37,805 nt of DNA. Origin: a virus. The position numbers and the translations under genes were made by a program. Positions 1 through 6,605 of this stretch are shown piece after piece. Below the pieces are notes generated by a model. That model worked only from the letters and a program-made list of their open reading frames with translations. It did no database searches and was not told where the DNA came from. The stretch's first letter is position 1. Each line of letters begins with the position of its first letter. The stretch is from the IMG/VR virus record IMGVR_UViG_3300046517_000210, positions 1 through 37,805 of that record; one strand, written 5' to 3'.

Positions 1-113
1 ATAGCTTCGATACGTGGGCAAGATTCGCATTGTACAGAATCTCCATGCGAATGCTCGTTATATCCACACTTACGGCAGGCGCCGTTTGTGCCAGCGATAT
101 AAGAATGGTCCAT
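1..113 (-). CDS. Small zinc-ribbon-like protein, 3' part outside window
   Basis: An open frame starts at an ATG complementary to 111-113 and is still open at the left window edge, giving 37 residues. It begins MDHSYIAGTNGACRKCGY and contains two CxxC knuckles (C13/C16 and C29/C32), the spacing of a small zinc ribbon. The start overlaps the stop of the upstream gene as TAATG, and AAGGGAG lies at a good distance upstream, so the start is well supported. It is the most downstream visible member of the leftward small-gene operon. The function is unknown; a nucleic-acid-binding or host-takeover role is only an inference from the zinc ribbon. Confidence 0.7.
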   Translation of the reverse strand, partial: MDHSYIAGTNGACRKCGYNEHSHGDSVQCESCPRIEA

Positions 114-322
114 TATTCGTCTCCCTTAAGAAACTCTGTTACCATGTGTAAAGCATTGTTAGGCGTAGTGAGATTTTGCGCGCCGTCCTGCGACCAACGA
201 ACGCGCGTATACTTTTCACCCATTAGTATCCCGCGTTCCGTTGTGCCAACTTCACAGTATCCGGTGATACTGATAACGCCGTCGATACGGGTTATTTCGA
301 TTTTATAGTTTGGTTTATTCAT
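113..322 (-). CDS. Hypothetical 69-residue early protein
   Basis: This is a short protein with alternating hydrophobic and charged residues (IEITRIDGVISITGYCEV near the N-terminus), suggesting a small beta-rich fold. It has no signal peptide or membrane segment, and I do not recognise the family. GGAGAATAAATA precedes the ATG, and both ends overlap neighbours as TAATG, so it is translationally coupled within the leftward operon. Its place just downstream of the divergent control region suggests early expression, which is an inference. Confidence 0.7.
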   Translation of the reverse strand: MNKPNYKIEITRIDGVISITGYCEVGTTERGILMGEKYTRVRWSQDGAQNLTTPNNALHMVTEFLKGDE

Positions 323-474
323 TATTTATTCTCCACTGGCGCTTGCGGCGCGTCGAATAGATACGGCAGTTTAGCTGCGAGGTAGTCGTCAATGTGGCGC
401 ATATTGCGCGGCAGGTCGAATGTTTTCATGCCGATAACGAGAACGGGTATTGGACCGCGTACATCAATATACAT
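322..474 (-). CDS. Hypothetical 50-residue early protein
   Basis: A longer frame runs upstream to 549. The start at 474 (MYIDVRGPIPVLVIGMKTF) is preferred because it forms the TAATG overlap used elsewhere in this operon and has AGGTGA upstream. The longer version would run deep into the neighbouring gene without a clear ribosome site. The N-terminal half is hydrophobic with prolines and the C-terminal half is charged. No family is recognised. Confidence 0.65.
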   Translation of the reverse strand: MYIDVRGPIPVLVIGMKTFDLPRNMRHIDDYLAAKLPYLFDAPQAPVENK

Positions 475-695
475 TAGTGAATCACCTGATTCTGTACAGT
501 TGTTGCGATTTGATAGTGGAACGTGAGGCCGACGATGGATAGCGCGCACATGCGCGGTGAAAGATTGAAACCGTAGAATAGCGCGATGGTTTTATTCATA
601 GCCACCGCTACATCTTCTGGCTCGAAAAACGTCACAAAATCGGGGTATCCGACGTATTCGAGGTATTCGATAACTTCCTCAGTGTATTGTCTCAT
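474..695 (-). CDS. Hypothetical 73-residue protein, first gene of leftward operon
   Basis: The N-terminal half is acidic and aromatic (YTEEVIEYLEYVGYPDF) and probably helical. The C-terminal half is hydrophobic with a lone CAL motif. There is a strong leader, AGGGAGAATATA, before the ATG. It is the first gene on the leftward side of the control region, so it should be the promoter-proximal gene of the early arm. No family is recognised. It could be a small host-takeover protein, but nothing in the sequence proves this. Confidence 0.7.
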   Translation of the reverse strand: MRQYTEEVIEYLEYVGYPDFVTFFEPEDVAVAMNKTIALFYGFNLSPRMCALSIVGLTFHYQIATTVQNQVIH

Positions 696-755
696 TATAT
701 TCTCCCTGTAAATACTGGTGAAAAACCTAGAAGTTCATGCGGGCGAAAATACGCT

Positions 756-799
756 CGGCAGACGGGCGGCTGACAGGCGGCAGACAGGCGGCCAAACGC
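756..799 (+). repeat. Left 11-bp iteron-like array
   Basis: Three head-to-tail 11-bp units lie at 756-766 (CGGCAGACGGG), 767-777 (CGGCTGACAGG) and 778-788 (CGGCAGACAGG). A degenerate fourth unit follows at 789-799. The exact 11-bp period puts each copy on nearly the same face of the helix, as expected for cooperative binding of a replication initiator or repressor. The reverse complement of the unit recurs at 1101-1133. Confidence 0.7.
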
Positions 800-862
800 C
801 CGAAGTCCTTTGTCTGCAACAGTTAGCACGGCCCGACCCCGACCCTGTATATCCACCCCACC

Positions 863-868
863 ATCATA
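863..868 (-). promoter_or_regulatory. Possible extended -10 for the leftward operon
   Basis: On the minus strand the sequence reads TGGTATGAT, an extended -10 (TGnTATGAT), about 170 nt upstream of the gene starting at 695. The hexamer 17 nt upstream of it is a poor -35. The site sits beside CTTGAC elements. This is a weak candidate based on the motif alone. Confidence 0.25.
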
Positions 869-906
869 CCACCCCCGTCAAGGGACCAAAGTCCCATGTC
901 AAGGGG

Positions 907-935
907 TTGACGGTATTTTCTCTGGTATTTATATT
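907..935 (+). promoter_or_regulatory. Sigma70-like promoter TTGACG-17-TATATT
   Basis: TTGACG (907-912) and TATATT (930-935) are separated by exactly 17 bp, close to the bacterial housekeeping consensus. The -35 lies in the inverted repeat GTCAA-GGGG-TTGAC (898-911), which could be an operator. Transcription would start about 330 nt upstream of the gene at 1279 and cross the A-tract and the right repeat array. It could drive that gene or make an origin-activating transcript. Confidence 0.5.
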
Positions 936-1059
936 TGATATTCTAAAAAAAAAAAAAATAAAAAAAAGAACAAACAAAATACCCGGCGACCCCCGTCCTA
1001 TAAAGTGGACGACCGGAGGGTCTAAAAGTGGGGTATATAGATACCCTCTCCCGGTTTGC

Positions 1060-1090
1060 CGCTAAGTGACGCCTCGACTAGCACTTAGCG
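1060..1090. repeat. 9-bp perfect inverted repeat
   Basis: CGCTAAGTG (1060-1068) and CACTTAGCG (1082-1090) are perfect complements around a 13-nt spacer. A second short hairpin, AGACA-CCCCC-TGTCT (1093-1107), follows and runs into the right iteron array. GGGTAT-ATAG-ATACCC (1031-1046) lies just before. This cluster suits a protein-binding operator or an origin structure. There is no T-run, so it is not a typical terminator. Confidence 0.6.
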
Positions 1091-1100
1091 AAAGACACCC

Positions 1101-1154
1101 CCTGTCTGCCGAGTGTCTACCCCCTGTCTGCCGCTCTGCCGCTCTGCCGCTCTG
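1101..1154 (-). repeat. Right inverted iteron array plus 8-bp tandem repeat
   Basis: CCTGTCTGCCG occurs at 1101-1111 and 1123-1133, with a diverged copy (AGTGTCTACCC) exactly between them at 1112-1122. This gives three units of 11 bp that are the reverse complement of the left array. The last copy merges into an 8-bp tandem repeat, TCTGCCGC at 1127-1134, 1135-1142 and 1143-1150, followed by TCTG. The mirror arrangement of the two arrays is the main reason to suspect an origin or large operator. Confidence 0.7.
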
Positions 1155-1202
1155 AAACCGCAAGTCCCCCAAAAAAAAATTTCGCGGGGCGCGTTTTGGT
1201 GC

Positions 1203-1234
1203 TTGACAGGTGGGGCGGGGTATGAGACTATAGA
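1203..1234 (+). promoter_or_regulatory. Promoter-like site upstream of the first rightward gene
   Basis: A perfect -35 hexamer TTGACA (1203-1208) precedes a weak -10 region (GACTATAGA, 1226-1234) with non-ideal spacing. TTGAC here and GTCAA at 1238-1242 form an inverted pair around the would-be start. The decamer GTGCTTGACA is repeated at 1250-1259, too close to the start codon to be a -35 for the same gene. Either a promoter with an operator overlay or a protein-binding site is possible. Confidence 0.45.
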
Positions 1235-1278
1235 GAGGTCAAGAGCGTAGTGCTTGACACCAACGGAGTAGAGAGCAA

Positions 1279-1635
1279 ATGAAGATTACGAAGTTCAACG
1301 GCAAGGTCGAAACGTTCCTAGGCAAACCCGTCAACCCGCCAGTTCTGTTCGAGGGCACGTTCGAGGAGCTGGAGAACAACGCGGAAATTCCTGCAAAGGA
1401 ATTGCCGAACGACGCGGATATTCTCGCCTATGTGAATACCGCGCGCAAGGCAAAGGCGCGCGCCGAAGCGCAGACCGAAGAACTGAAGAAGAACGGCTAC
1501 GAAAAGCCTGACGCGAATACCCCCGAAGCTATGGCCGACCAGCAGGTCAAGCTGATTATGAAACGCAAGGGCGTTTCGTACGAAAAGGCGCAGCAAATCA
1601 TGGCAGCGATGGACGCTGCTGCTGACGCGCTGTAA
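1279..1635 (+). CDS. Hypothetical 118-residue protein, monocistronic
   Basis: This is a charged, Ala/Lys/Glu-rich, largely helical protein. It has a short beta-like N-terminus (MKITKFNGKVETFLG), a helical middle rich in AKARAEA, and a C-terminal helix (YEKAQQIMAAMDAAADAL). There is no signal peptide, membrane segment or cysteine. CGGAG lies upstream of the ATG. It stands alone between a promoter-like site and a strong terminator, and uses more G/C-rich codons than its neighbours, which suggests high or separately timed expression. I do not recognise the family. A small DNA-associated, anti-host or scaffold-like protein are all possible. Confidence 0.8.
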   Translation: MKITKFNGKVETFLGKPVNPPVLFEGTFEELENNAEIPAKELPNDADILAYVNTARKAKARAEAQTEELKKNGYEKPDANTPEAMADQQVKLIMKRKGVSYEKAQQIMAAMDAAADAL

Positions 1636-1650
1636 CTTCTCGCGAGTCAA

Positions 1651-1686
1651 ACCGGAGCACGAGTCAAAACGTGCTCCGGTTTTTTT
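1651..1686 (+). terminator. Strong Rho-independent terminator
   Basis: A perfect 11-bp stem (ACCGGAGCACG at 1651-1661 with CGTGCTCCGGT at 1670-1680) encloses an 8-nt loop and is followed by a run of seven T (1680-1686). It begins 16 nt after the stop of the gene at 1279-1635 and separates it from the late block, so the late block needs its own promoter or antitermination. Confidence 0.95.
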
Positions 1687-1948
1687 GTCAGTATTTATAA
1701 CTGATACTGAGTCTCGTTATCAGTTAGGGATATGGGGCATATGCCCTAGCCGCTGGTCCCATATTCTTACGGGGCGGAATTCATTCACACGCATGAAAAA
1801 GTGGTTCCATCTAAAACATGGTTCCATATTTTCAAATTTTCTGTAGTATTTAAAATCCAAAGTTCAACTCCTTGACTTTTCCGCTGGACAGGTATAGACT
1901 GTCGTCGGCTGGACGGGTGTAGGCGAAGCCTGAACTTTCCAGAAAATA
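1687..1948. other. Intergenic region with inverted repeats
   Basis: No gene is visible between the terminator and the next start. It contains a 9-bp inverted repeat (TAACTGATA at 1698-1706, TATCAGTTA at 1718-1726), a 12-bp palindrome GGGCATATGCCC (1735-1746) and the direct repeat TGGTTCCAT (1802-1810 and 1819-1827). It also has a promoter-like site at 1872-1900 and a second direct repeat GCTGGACRGGT (1885-1895 region and 1908-1918). The density of dyads suggests regulation of late transcription. Confidence 0.5.
1872..1900 (+). promoter_or_regulatory. Candidate late-block promoter with overlapping dyad
   Basis: TTGACT (1872-1877) and TAGACT (1895-1900) are 17 bp apart. TATAGA at 1893-1898 is an alternative -10. 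The dyad GACAG (1887-1891)/CTGTC (1899-1903) overlaps the -10 and could be an operator. It lies about 50 nt upstream of the first late-block gene and after a strong terminator, where a promoter is needed. The hexamers are imperfect. Confidence 0.4.
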
Positions 1949-2134
1949 ATGACATTAAGAGAGCGGATTGTAGCAGCGCAAGCTGTAGTCGAAGCGCGCG
2001 AACAGCAACTAGAACGCGCGCTCGCGCTCTTAGACGCTAACACTAACGCAGAAGAATTAATCGCGCTACTAACCACTCTAGGTATCATCCCAATCTTTCC
2101 TGGAATACCACCACCAGTTATACCACCACAATGA
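1949..2134 (+). CDS. Hypothetical 61-residue coiled-coil protein
   Basis: The first 45 residues form a likely amphipathic helix or coiled coil (AQAVVEAREQQLERALALL). The tail is short and proline/isoleucine-rich, with PGIPPPVIPPQ at the end. There is no clear Shine-Dalgarno sequence, but the codon use, with many GCG and CGC codons, matches its neighbours. It is the first gene after the candidate promoter at 1872 and sits just upstream of a small membrane protein, so a lysis-related role is possible but not shown. Confidence 0.55.
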   Translation: MTLRERIVAAQAVVEAREQQLERALALLDANTNAEELIALLTTLGIIPIFPGIPPPVIPPQ

Positions 2135-2158
2135 TACTCAGCTTCTTGTGAGGAACGT

Positions 2159-2305
2159 ATGTCACCACTGAAACTAATTCTGCTGGTGTTCGCGCTCGTC
2201 ATCGAAGCATTCGTCGCGCTCTTTCCTTCCATCCCCACAGACTACAAGATACGATTAATCGCAGCCGGATTAGCATTCTGGTTGGCTGCGCTTGTTCTGC
2301 CATAG
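2159..2305 (+). CDS. Two-helix small membrane protein, holin candidate
   Basis: A 48-residue frame has a good leader (GTGAGGAACGT) before its ATG. It starts MSPLKLILLVFALVIEAF, a first membrane helix (about residues 4-22). A short polar turn with SIPTDYK follows, then a second helix (about 31-47). This is the size and layout of small class II-type holins or other phage inner-membrane proteins. It lies directly before the small terminase. No endolysin is recognisable in this window, so the holin call is an inference from topology. Confidence 0.65.
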   Translation: MSPLKLILLVFALVIEAFVALFPSIPTDYKIRLIAAGLAFWLAALVLP

Positions 2306-2312
2306 GTGAACT

Positions 2313-2831
2313 ATGCCATTAGGCATTGTGTCTGACGACATTTTCGATGCTGAAATGAAACACGTTCAGCATGTAGATATCAACCGTGGGCGTGGTCCCA
2401 TACAAGCAGTACCAGATATTATAAGAGAGATTGTAGCAGAAGAAGCTATTCTCTCTGACAAAAGCCAAGCAGAAGTGGCCGAACAGTTTGGCGTTTCTCC
2501 GAGCAGCGTTAGCGCCTACAAACATGGTGCAACGTCAACTGCGACTTATAATGAACCGCATGAAAAGTTAAACAAGCGTAATGATAAAATAAGAAGTGAA
2601 GTTATCTCTACCGCGCGCTCCCGCCTGCTACAAGCCCTAGACAAAATCACCCCAGAAAAGCTGGAAGCTACGAAAGCGCGCGACCTAGCTGGCATAGCTA
2701 AAGATATGTCTACAGTTATTAGCCAGCACGAGCCACAAGTTTCTAACCAGAACATCGGAGCACAGTTCGTGTTCCACGTACCAACGGTGCGCAAAGAATC
2801 TGAATACGAGATTATAGACGTTACCAAATAG
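2313..2831 (+). CDS. Terminase small subunit (HTH)
   Basis: This 172-residue protein is a likely DNA-packaging initiator. Residues 53-72 (QAEVAEQFGVSPSSVSAYKH) form a classic helix-turn-helix. The central part is helical and charged, as expected for oligomerising small terminases, and the C-terminus is a short beta-rich tail. The usual family size is 140-200 residues. AGGTGAACT precedes the ATG. It lies upstream of the large subunit but is separated from it by five small genes, a looser arrangement than usual. A transcription regulator is the main alternative. Confidence 0.7.
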   Translation: MPLGIVSDDIFDAEMKHVQHVDINRGRGPIQAVPDIIREIVAEEAILSDKSQAEVAEQFGVSPSSVSAYKHGATSTATYNEPHEKLNKRNDKIRSEVISTARSRLLQALDKITPEKLEATKARDLAGIAKDMSTVISQHEPQVSNQNIGAQFVFHVPTVRKESEYEIIDVTK

Positions 2832-2839
2832 GAGGCAGA

Positions 2840-3055
2840 ATGCCAAGTCAGGCTACAGTTACCGGCAAAGTGATGGGTGGCATTCAGGCCACAGCTAAAA
2901 TTATCCAGAACGTAGAATCAATCCATCTGGATTGTAACGATAAACTTCTATACGTGAATGATAACAACAACGTTCGTACTGACTTCGATATCAGCGCAGC
3001 TACCACCATGACCGTTTCACTCGCAGGTGGTAACTATACTATCGTCGTCTCCTAG
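2840..3055 (+). CDS. Hypothetical 71-residue beta-rich protein
   Basis: This short protein has alternating hydrophobic residues throughout (MTVSLAGGNYTIVVS at the end), consistent with an all-beta domain. A good AGGAGGCAGA leader precedes the ATG. There is no signal peptide. It is the first of three small proteins between small terminase and lipoprotein that look like minor virion or decoration components. The function is not recognised. Confidence 0.7.
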   Translation: MPSQATVTGKVMGGIQATAKIIQNVESIHLDCNDKLLYVNDNNNVRTDFDISAATTMTVSLAGGNYTIVVS

Positions 3056-3066
3056 TAGAGAAGATA

Positions 3067-3360
3067 ATGGTATTCAGACACTACTCTCTTGTTATGACTG
3101 GTAAACCCCAGAAGATTACTGGCATACCAGAAGTATGTGGTCAGGTTTTTCTTCAACCCGCAGCTAGTAACTCTAACCCTATAGCGATAGGTGCGTATGA
3201 AGATGAACTTGCGCTTGATAATTATGGTGTTCTCATACCTATGCCTATTAACGGCATACCAATCGCGCCAATCTACATCAGTGGTCCCATCCAAGTAGAG
3301 AGTATTGGTGTTATTGGTACTGCCGGAGAGATACTTCACATTTCCGCAGTTACCACTTAG
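3067..3360 (+). CDS. Hypothetical 97-residue beta-rich protein
   Basis: Beta-strand-like stretches alternate with proline and glycine turns (VLIPMPINGIPIAPIYISGP). The compact domain ends in a strand with GEILHISAVTT. GAGAAGATA lies before the ATG. The composition, rich in I, P and G and poor in charge, resembles small phage capsid-decoration or tail proteins, but I do not recognise a family. It abuts the next gene with a 7-nt gap. Confidence 0.65.
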   Translation: MVFRHYSLVMTGKPQKITGIPEVCGQVFLQPAASNSNPIAIGAYEDELALDNYGVLIPMPINGIPIAPIYISGPIQVESIGVIGTAGEILHISAVTT

Positions 3361-3367
3361 AGAGAAC

Positions 3368-3778
3368 ATGGCTGAACACAAAGAAGCAGACAAAACTGTC
3401 ATCAAGGATGGCAGCGTTAAAAGTATTCATGTAGAATCAACTACGATTGGCAGCGATGCCGATGAAGTTAATCCTATTCTAAAAGCCCTGCTAGAATCTA
3501 TCCCACGTCTGGAAGAACTGCGTCGTTCGCGCAGCGAACAGGACATTCCTCTATCAGACCCATACTGGACACAGCTATCAATTCATCGTAGTGCATATTC
3601 CTCATGGGAAGTAGCGCGCGGTTCTGTATCGAAAACTTCTATCGAAAAGACGTATGCAGAATTCGATAAGGAACATCCACCTGTTGACCCTTCACTAAAA
3701 CCAGGAATGCCATTACCTACACCACCAGTACACGCATCAGGTCAACCAATCGTACCACCGACAGCACAGCCAAAGTAG
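3368..3778 (+). CDS. Hypothetical 136-residue acidic protein
   Basis: An in-frame upstream ATG at 3305 would overlap the previous gene by more than 50 nt. The start at 3368 (MAEHKEADKTVIKDGS) has AGAGAGAAC before it and follows the previous stop, so it is preferred. The N-terminal two thirds are charged and probably helical. The C-terminal 35 residues are a disordered Pro-rich tail (PPVDPSLKPGMPLPTPP). No family is recognised. Confidence 0.7.
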   Translation: MAEHKEADKTVIKDGSVKSIHVESTTIGSDADEVNPILKALLESIPRLEELRRSRSEQDIPLSDPYWTQLSIHRSAYSSWEVARGSVSKTSIEKTYAEFDKEHPPVDPSLKPGMPLPTPPVHASGQPIVPPTAQPK

Positions 3779-3781
3779 CGC

Positions 3782-4198
3782 ATGAAGTTAGCGACATTAG
3801 CTTTTGTAGCGATTCTTTTCACCGGATGTGGTGACACTAATGTTTATACTCCTACTAGTCCTGAAGTAAATCCACTACCTACAGCACCTACGGTGCAGGC
3901 GAATACGATAGAGTTTCGCGTAAGCGGAAATGCTAACGCGATTGTTATTCGTTACGCTACACCGTTAGATGGTATTACGCAAGTAGCGACCGCGCCGCCA
4001 TACGTCGTGGAAATGTCCACGAAGCTACAAGTTATTTTTCTATCATTGGATGTAACGCCTGTCTCGTATCCATTCTTCATACCAGCACCGTTTCTCTCGG
4101 CACAGATATTCGTAAATGGATATCTTTTTCGCGAGGCTGTGTCTGCAAGTACGCTACTCAATACGATATCCGTTAGCGGTACTTGGCGCGCTCCATAA
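3782..4198 (+). CDS. Phage lipoprotein with MmpS-like beta domain
   Basis: Residues 1-16 form a lipoprotein signal, with a short basic start, a hydrophobic core and the lipobox-like FTGC, giving acylated Cys16. A Thr/Pro-rich linker (17-40) leads to a beta-sandwich-like domain (IEFRVSGNANAIVIRYAT to ISVSGTW). Its spacing of strands, including an SAQIF(V)NG segment, resembles MmpS-like domains. The mature protein would sit in the host membrane or envelope. Phage lipoproteins often block superinfection or act as spanins; which applies here is unknown. The gene starts 3 nt after the previous stop and lacks an obvious Shine-Dalgarno sequence. Confidence 0.7.
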   Translation: MKLATLAFVAILFTGCGDTNVYTPTSPEVNPLPTAPTVQANTIEFRVSGNANAIVIRYATPLDGITQVATAPPYVVEMSTKLQVIFLSLDVTPVSYPFFIPAPFLSAQIFVNGYLFREAVSASTLLNTISVSGTWRAP

Positions 4199-4204
4199 AT
4201 TCAA

Positions 4205-5947
4205 ATGGAAATTCCCTTATTAAATACGCCTCGGCCACGCGAATGGCGACCTAGCCATAAGCAGGAAAAAGCCATCACTGTACCTGATAGTGTTCTTGAG
4301 GTATTTTATGGCGGAGCCGCAGGCGGTGGTAAAACCGACGCCGGTATTTGTCTACCACTTGTTAAAAAATGCAAGTTTTCTAGTAGGCTGTGGTACCAGC
4401 ACCCTAAGTTTAAAGGTCTGGTATTACGCCGTACCATTCCCGAAGTTAAAAAGGAGTTGATGCGCAGGTGCAGCGACTACTATCCACAAACAGGAGCAAA
4501 GCCCAACTACGCAGACCACGTATGGAAATGGCCGTGGGGTGCAGAGTTGTGGTTATCAGGTGCGGAACACGAAGAAGATGTAAGAAAATACGATACAGAA
4601 CAATTTAATTATATATTCTTCGAGGAGCTAACATCCTTTACAGAATTCATGTATATATTTATGATGAGTAGATGCCGTCCTGCTGACGAAGATTTACCTT
4701 CACTAATGTTCTCTGCATCTAACCCTGGTAACATCGGACACGGTTGGGTGCGTAGAAGATTCGTAGAACCTGCCAAAGAAGGTGGCAAAATTATTCGTCA
4801 GTTCTTTTTCAATAAGGATGGTAGCTATAAGATAGAGGAGAATCCAGACCATCCTAACTTCGGTAAGCCAAAGTATATTCAACGTATCTTTATTAAAGCA
4901 CTCGGTAGCGATAACCCTCATCTAATTAAAAACGACCCAGATTATTTAATTAAACTTGAAGCTCTACCTGAAGCAGAGAAAGCTGCGAAACTACATGGCG
5001 ACTGGTGGACTTTTAGCGGACAGGTCTTTGACAGCTTTAGGTCGAAGAAATATCCCGACGAACCAGAGAACGCGCTTCATGTTATTCCGCCTATTCACAT
5101 ACCTGACTGGTGGCCGAGAGTTGCAGCCATCGACTGGGGTTACAAGGCGGCAACAGTATGCTTATGGGGTGCAATCTCTCCACAAGGTAGAGTCTATATT
5201 TACCGTGAATACTACGTTAGAGAGACTGACGTGGCTATCTGGGCCACAGAAACCGGCGAGTTAAGCAGAGGCGAAAATATCCGTTGTCTAGTAATGGATA
5301 CTAACGCTTGGGACCATCGTGGTGAAGAAAAAACAATCGCAGCGCAGTTCCAAGAAAAATTTAACGCTGCCTACGGGAGCACTACACTCAACGTTGAGCA
5401 GGCTTCAAAAGGCAGGATATCCGGTAAAGTTCTTGTCCAAGAGTATCTACGATGGCGACCCAAACCTACACTTTCCATTAGGAACGATAAAATATACGAC
5501 CCAGAAGAAGCCATGCGTATGCGCCGAATTTCTGAGTCGGCATGGCAAAGATACGTGGAACTGTTCGCTGCGCCTAGTATCGAGGAAAATATCCCTCGTC
5601 TACAAATCTTCGATACATGTAAGAATCTACTCGATTGTATACCGCTTTGTGTGTACGATGATAAGAATGTTGAGGACGTTAAGGAGTGGCAAGCTACAGA
5701 TTCACAAGTTGGTGATGACCCCTACGACGATTTACGTTATCTCTTAAAGCGTTGCGATAGATACATTCGTGAAGCGGTGAATGAATTCACGCATCGCGAA
5801 AAAGAAGAAAAGATTGTTCAGATATACCAAACTACTGGCGATGTAACTGGCTATTATCGACGTATGGAAAAGCTAGAAAAGCACAAGACTCAGCGCGGTA
5901 CTGTGCAAAGGCGCACAGCGTATCAGAGGCTTTTCAAGCATGTTTAA
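4205..5947 (+). CDS. terL: Terminase large subunit
   Basis: This is the ATP-driven DNA packaging motor and headful nuclease, 580 residues. The N-terminal ATPase has Walker A at 36-44 (GGAAGGGKT) and Walker B with acidic residues at FNYIFFEEL (E140/E141). The C-terminal RNase H-like nuclease shows its acidic residues at AIDWGY (D310), LVMDTN (D365) and DPYDDL (D508/D509). Length and motif order match complete large terminases. No clear Shine-Dalgarno sequence precedes the ATG, which lies 6 nt after the lipoprotein stop, so coupling is likely. The 3' end overlaps the next gene by 8 nt. Confidence 0.95.
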   Translation: MEIPLLNTPRPREWRPSHKQEKAITVPDSVLEVFYGGAAGGGKTDAGICLPLVKKCKFSSRLWYQHPKFKGLVLRRTIPEVKKELMRRCSDYYPQTGAKPNYADHVWKWPWGAELWLSGAEHEEDVRKYDTEQFNYIFFEELTSFTEFMYIFMMSRCRPADEDLPSLMFSASNPGNIGHGWVRRRFVEPAKEGGKIIRQFFFNKDGSYKIEENPDHPNFGKPKYIQRIFIKALGSDNPHLIKNDPDYLIKLEALPEAEKAAKLHGDWWTFSGQVFDSFRSKKYPDEPENALHVIPPIHIPDWWPRVAAIDWGYKAATVCLWGAISPQGRVYIYREYYVRETDVAIWATETGELSRGENIRCLVMDTNAWDHRGEEKTIAAQFQEKFNAAYGSTTLNVEQASKGRISGKVLVQEYLRWRPKPTLSIRNDKIYDPEEAMRMRRISESAWQRYVELFAAPSIEENIPRLQIFDTCKNLLDCIPLCVYDDKNVEDVKEWQATDSQVGDDPYDDLRYLLKRCDRYIREAVNEFTHREKEEKIVQIYQTTGDVTGYYRRMEKLEKHKTQRGTVQRRTAYQRLFKHV

Positions 5948-6347
5948 GTGGATTCGCGCGCTATTAGAACCTGAGCGATGCGTAGCATGCGAAGCGCGCG
6001 ACTATACAATCGCAACGTTAAAAGAAATTATTCATCAGAAGGACACATACATAGATAGTATGGATGGCGCGCTCACTGTCCACGAACAAGAAAAGTCCGA
6101 CCTAATAAAACATCTTACGGGACAGAATCGCAACACACATCCTACAGGCGAAACCGCAGCGAAGCTGACAAGTGTACCACGTCAAGCTGGTATACGCGAT
6201 AGAATACGTCACGCAGAACAAGTGACCGCAGCGCCAGAAATGAGCGCGCAACGTCGCGCAGAATATGATAAACGTATATCAGACTTACTACGTCCAGAAA
6301 CAACGATTGTAGAGGACGCAGATGCCGTTCAAGAAGGTAGCGCCTAA
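5940..6347 (+). CDS. Hypothetical 135-residue coiled-coil protein
   Basis: The N-terminus is aromatic and basic (MFKWIRALLEPERCVACEAR) and carries a single CxxC. A helical, charged region with coiled-coil character follows (TLKEIIHQKDTYIDSMDGAL), then a second charged helix (AEYDKRISDLLRPE) and an acidic end. It overlaps the terminase end by 8 nt with AGAGG upstream. The single CxxC is not a full zinc ribbon unless it dimerises. No family is recognised. Confidence 0.7.
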   Translation: MFKWIRALLEPERCVACEARDYTIATLKEIIHQKDTYIDSMDGALTVHEQEKSDLIKHLTGQNRNTHPTGETAAKLTSVPRQAGIRDRIRHAEQVTAAPEMSAQRRAEYDKRISDLLRPETTIVEDADAVQEGSA

Positions 6348-6453
6348 CAAGTACGTTAGCCCATCTGGGCGAAACTTCACTAAAAAACAAGTAAAATTGT
6401 ATTATGCTACTGATGGATTTAAGGAAAAACCTAAGAAGCTAAGAATCAAATGA
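6322..6453 (+). CDS. Small basic protein, 43 residues
   Basis: An open frame starts at 6322 inside the end of the preceding gene, with AGAGGACGCAG before the ATG. It is strongly basic, beginning MPFKKVAPNKYVSPSGRNF and ending in KEKPKKLRIK. The stop overlaps the next start as ATGA, which supports real coupled translation. It is too short for family assignment. A nucleic-acid-binding or virion-associated peptide is possible. Confidence 0.6.
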   Translation: MPFKKVAPNKYVSPSGRNFTKKQVKLYYATDGFKEKPKKLRIK

Positions 6454-6605
6454 AAACTTTTGGCCCTAAAAAGGCATTTCACGAATTCACCGCTAGTAGA
6501 CGCGGTAAGTTTCATAAGCCGCGCATTAGCGGTGCTAGTTTTGGTCCTAAGATAAAAATGAATAAAGGTCTATCTGGCAACTTTATGCCGAAGGTAAAAA
6601 TCTAA
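6450..6605 (+). CDS. Small basic protein, 51 residues
   Basis: This Lys/Arg-rich short protein has two FGPK motifs (MKTFGPKKAF and SFGPKIKM) and a C-terminal GLSGNFMPKVKI. It is coupled at both ends by ATGA and TAATG overlaps, which makes it convincing despite its length. The strong positive charge and glycine/phenylalanine content suggest DNA or capsid interior binding, but this is only an inference. Confidence 0.65.
   Translation: MKTFGPKKAFHEFTASRRGKFHKPRISGASFGPKIKMNKGLSGNFMPKVKI

Larger units (their letters stand above)
696..1278. other. Divergent non-coding control region, candidate replication origin
   Basis: No convincing gene lies in these 583 bp between leftward and rightward genes. 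The left part is C-rich on the plus strand. The middle holds a 14-A run (945-958) and an 8-A run (960-967), and the right part has short GC-rich repeats. Inverted arrays of an 11-bp unit flank the A-tract (756-799 and 1101-1133). Several perfect hairpins are visible (882-895, 1031-1046, 1060-1090, 1093-1107). CTTGAC or its complement GTCAAG recurs at 877, 898, 1202, 1238 and 1253. Iteron-like repeats next to an A/T-rich stretch are typical of initiator-controlled origins. The origin assignment is an inference, and the promoter role is likely independent of it. Confidence 0.6.

Noticed and set aside
718-1065. A 115-codon rightward frame across the control region
   Set aside because: It encodes low-complexity, repeat-derived sequence including the A-tract lysines, lacks a ribosome site and overlaps the iteron array and hairpins.
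1864-2238. A 124-codon leftward frame opposite the first late genes
   Set aside because: It is the shadow of two rightward small genes, has Ser/Ala-rich nonsense composition and no leader.
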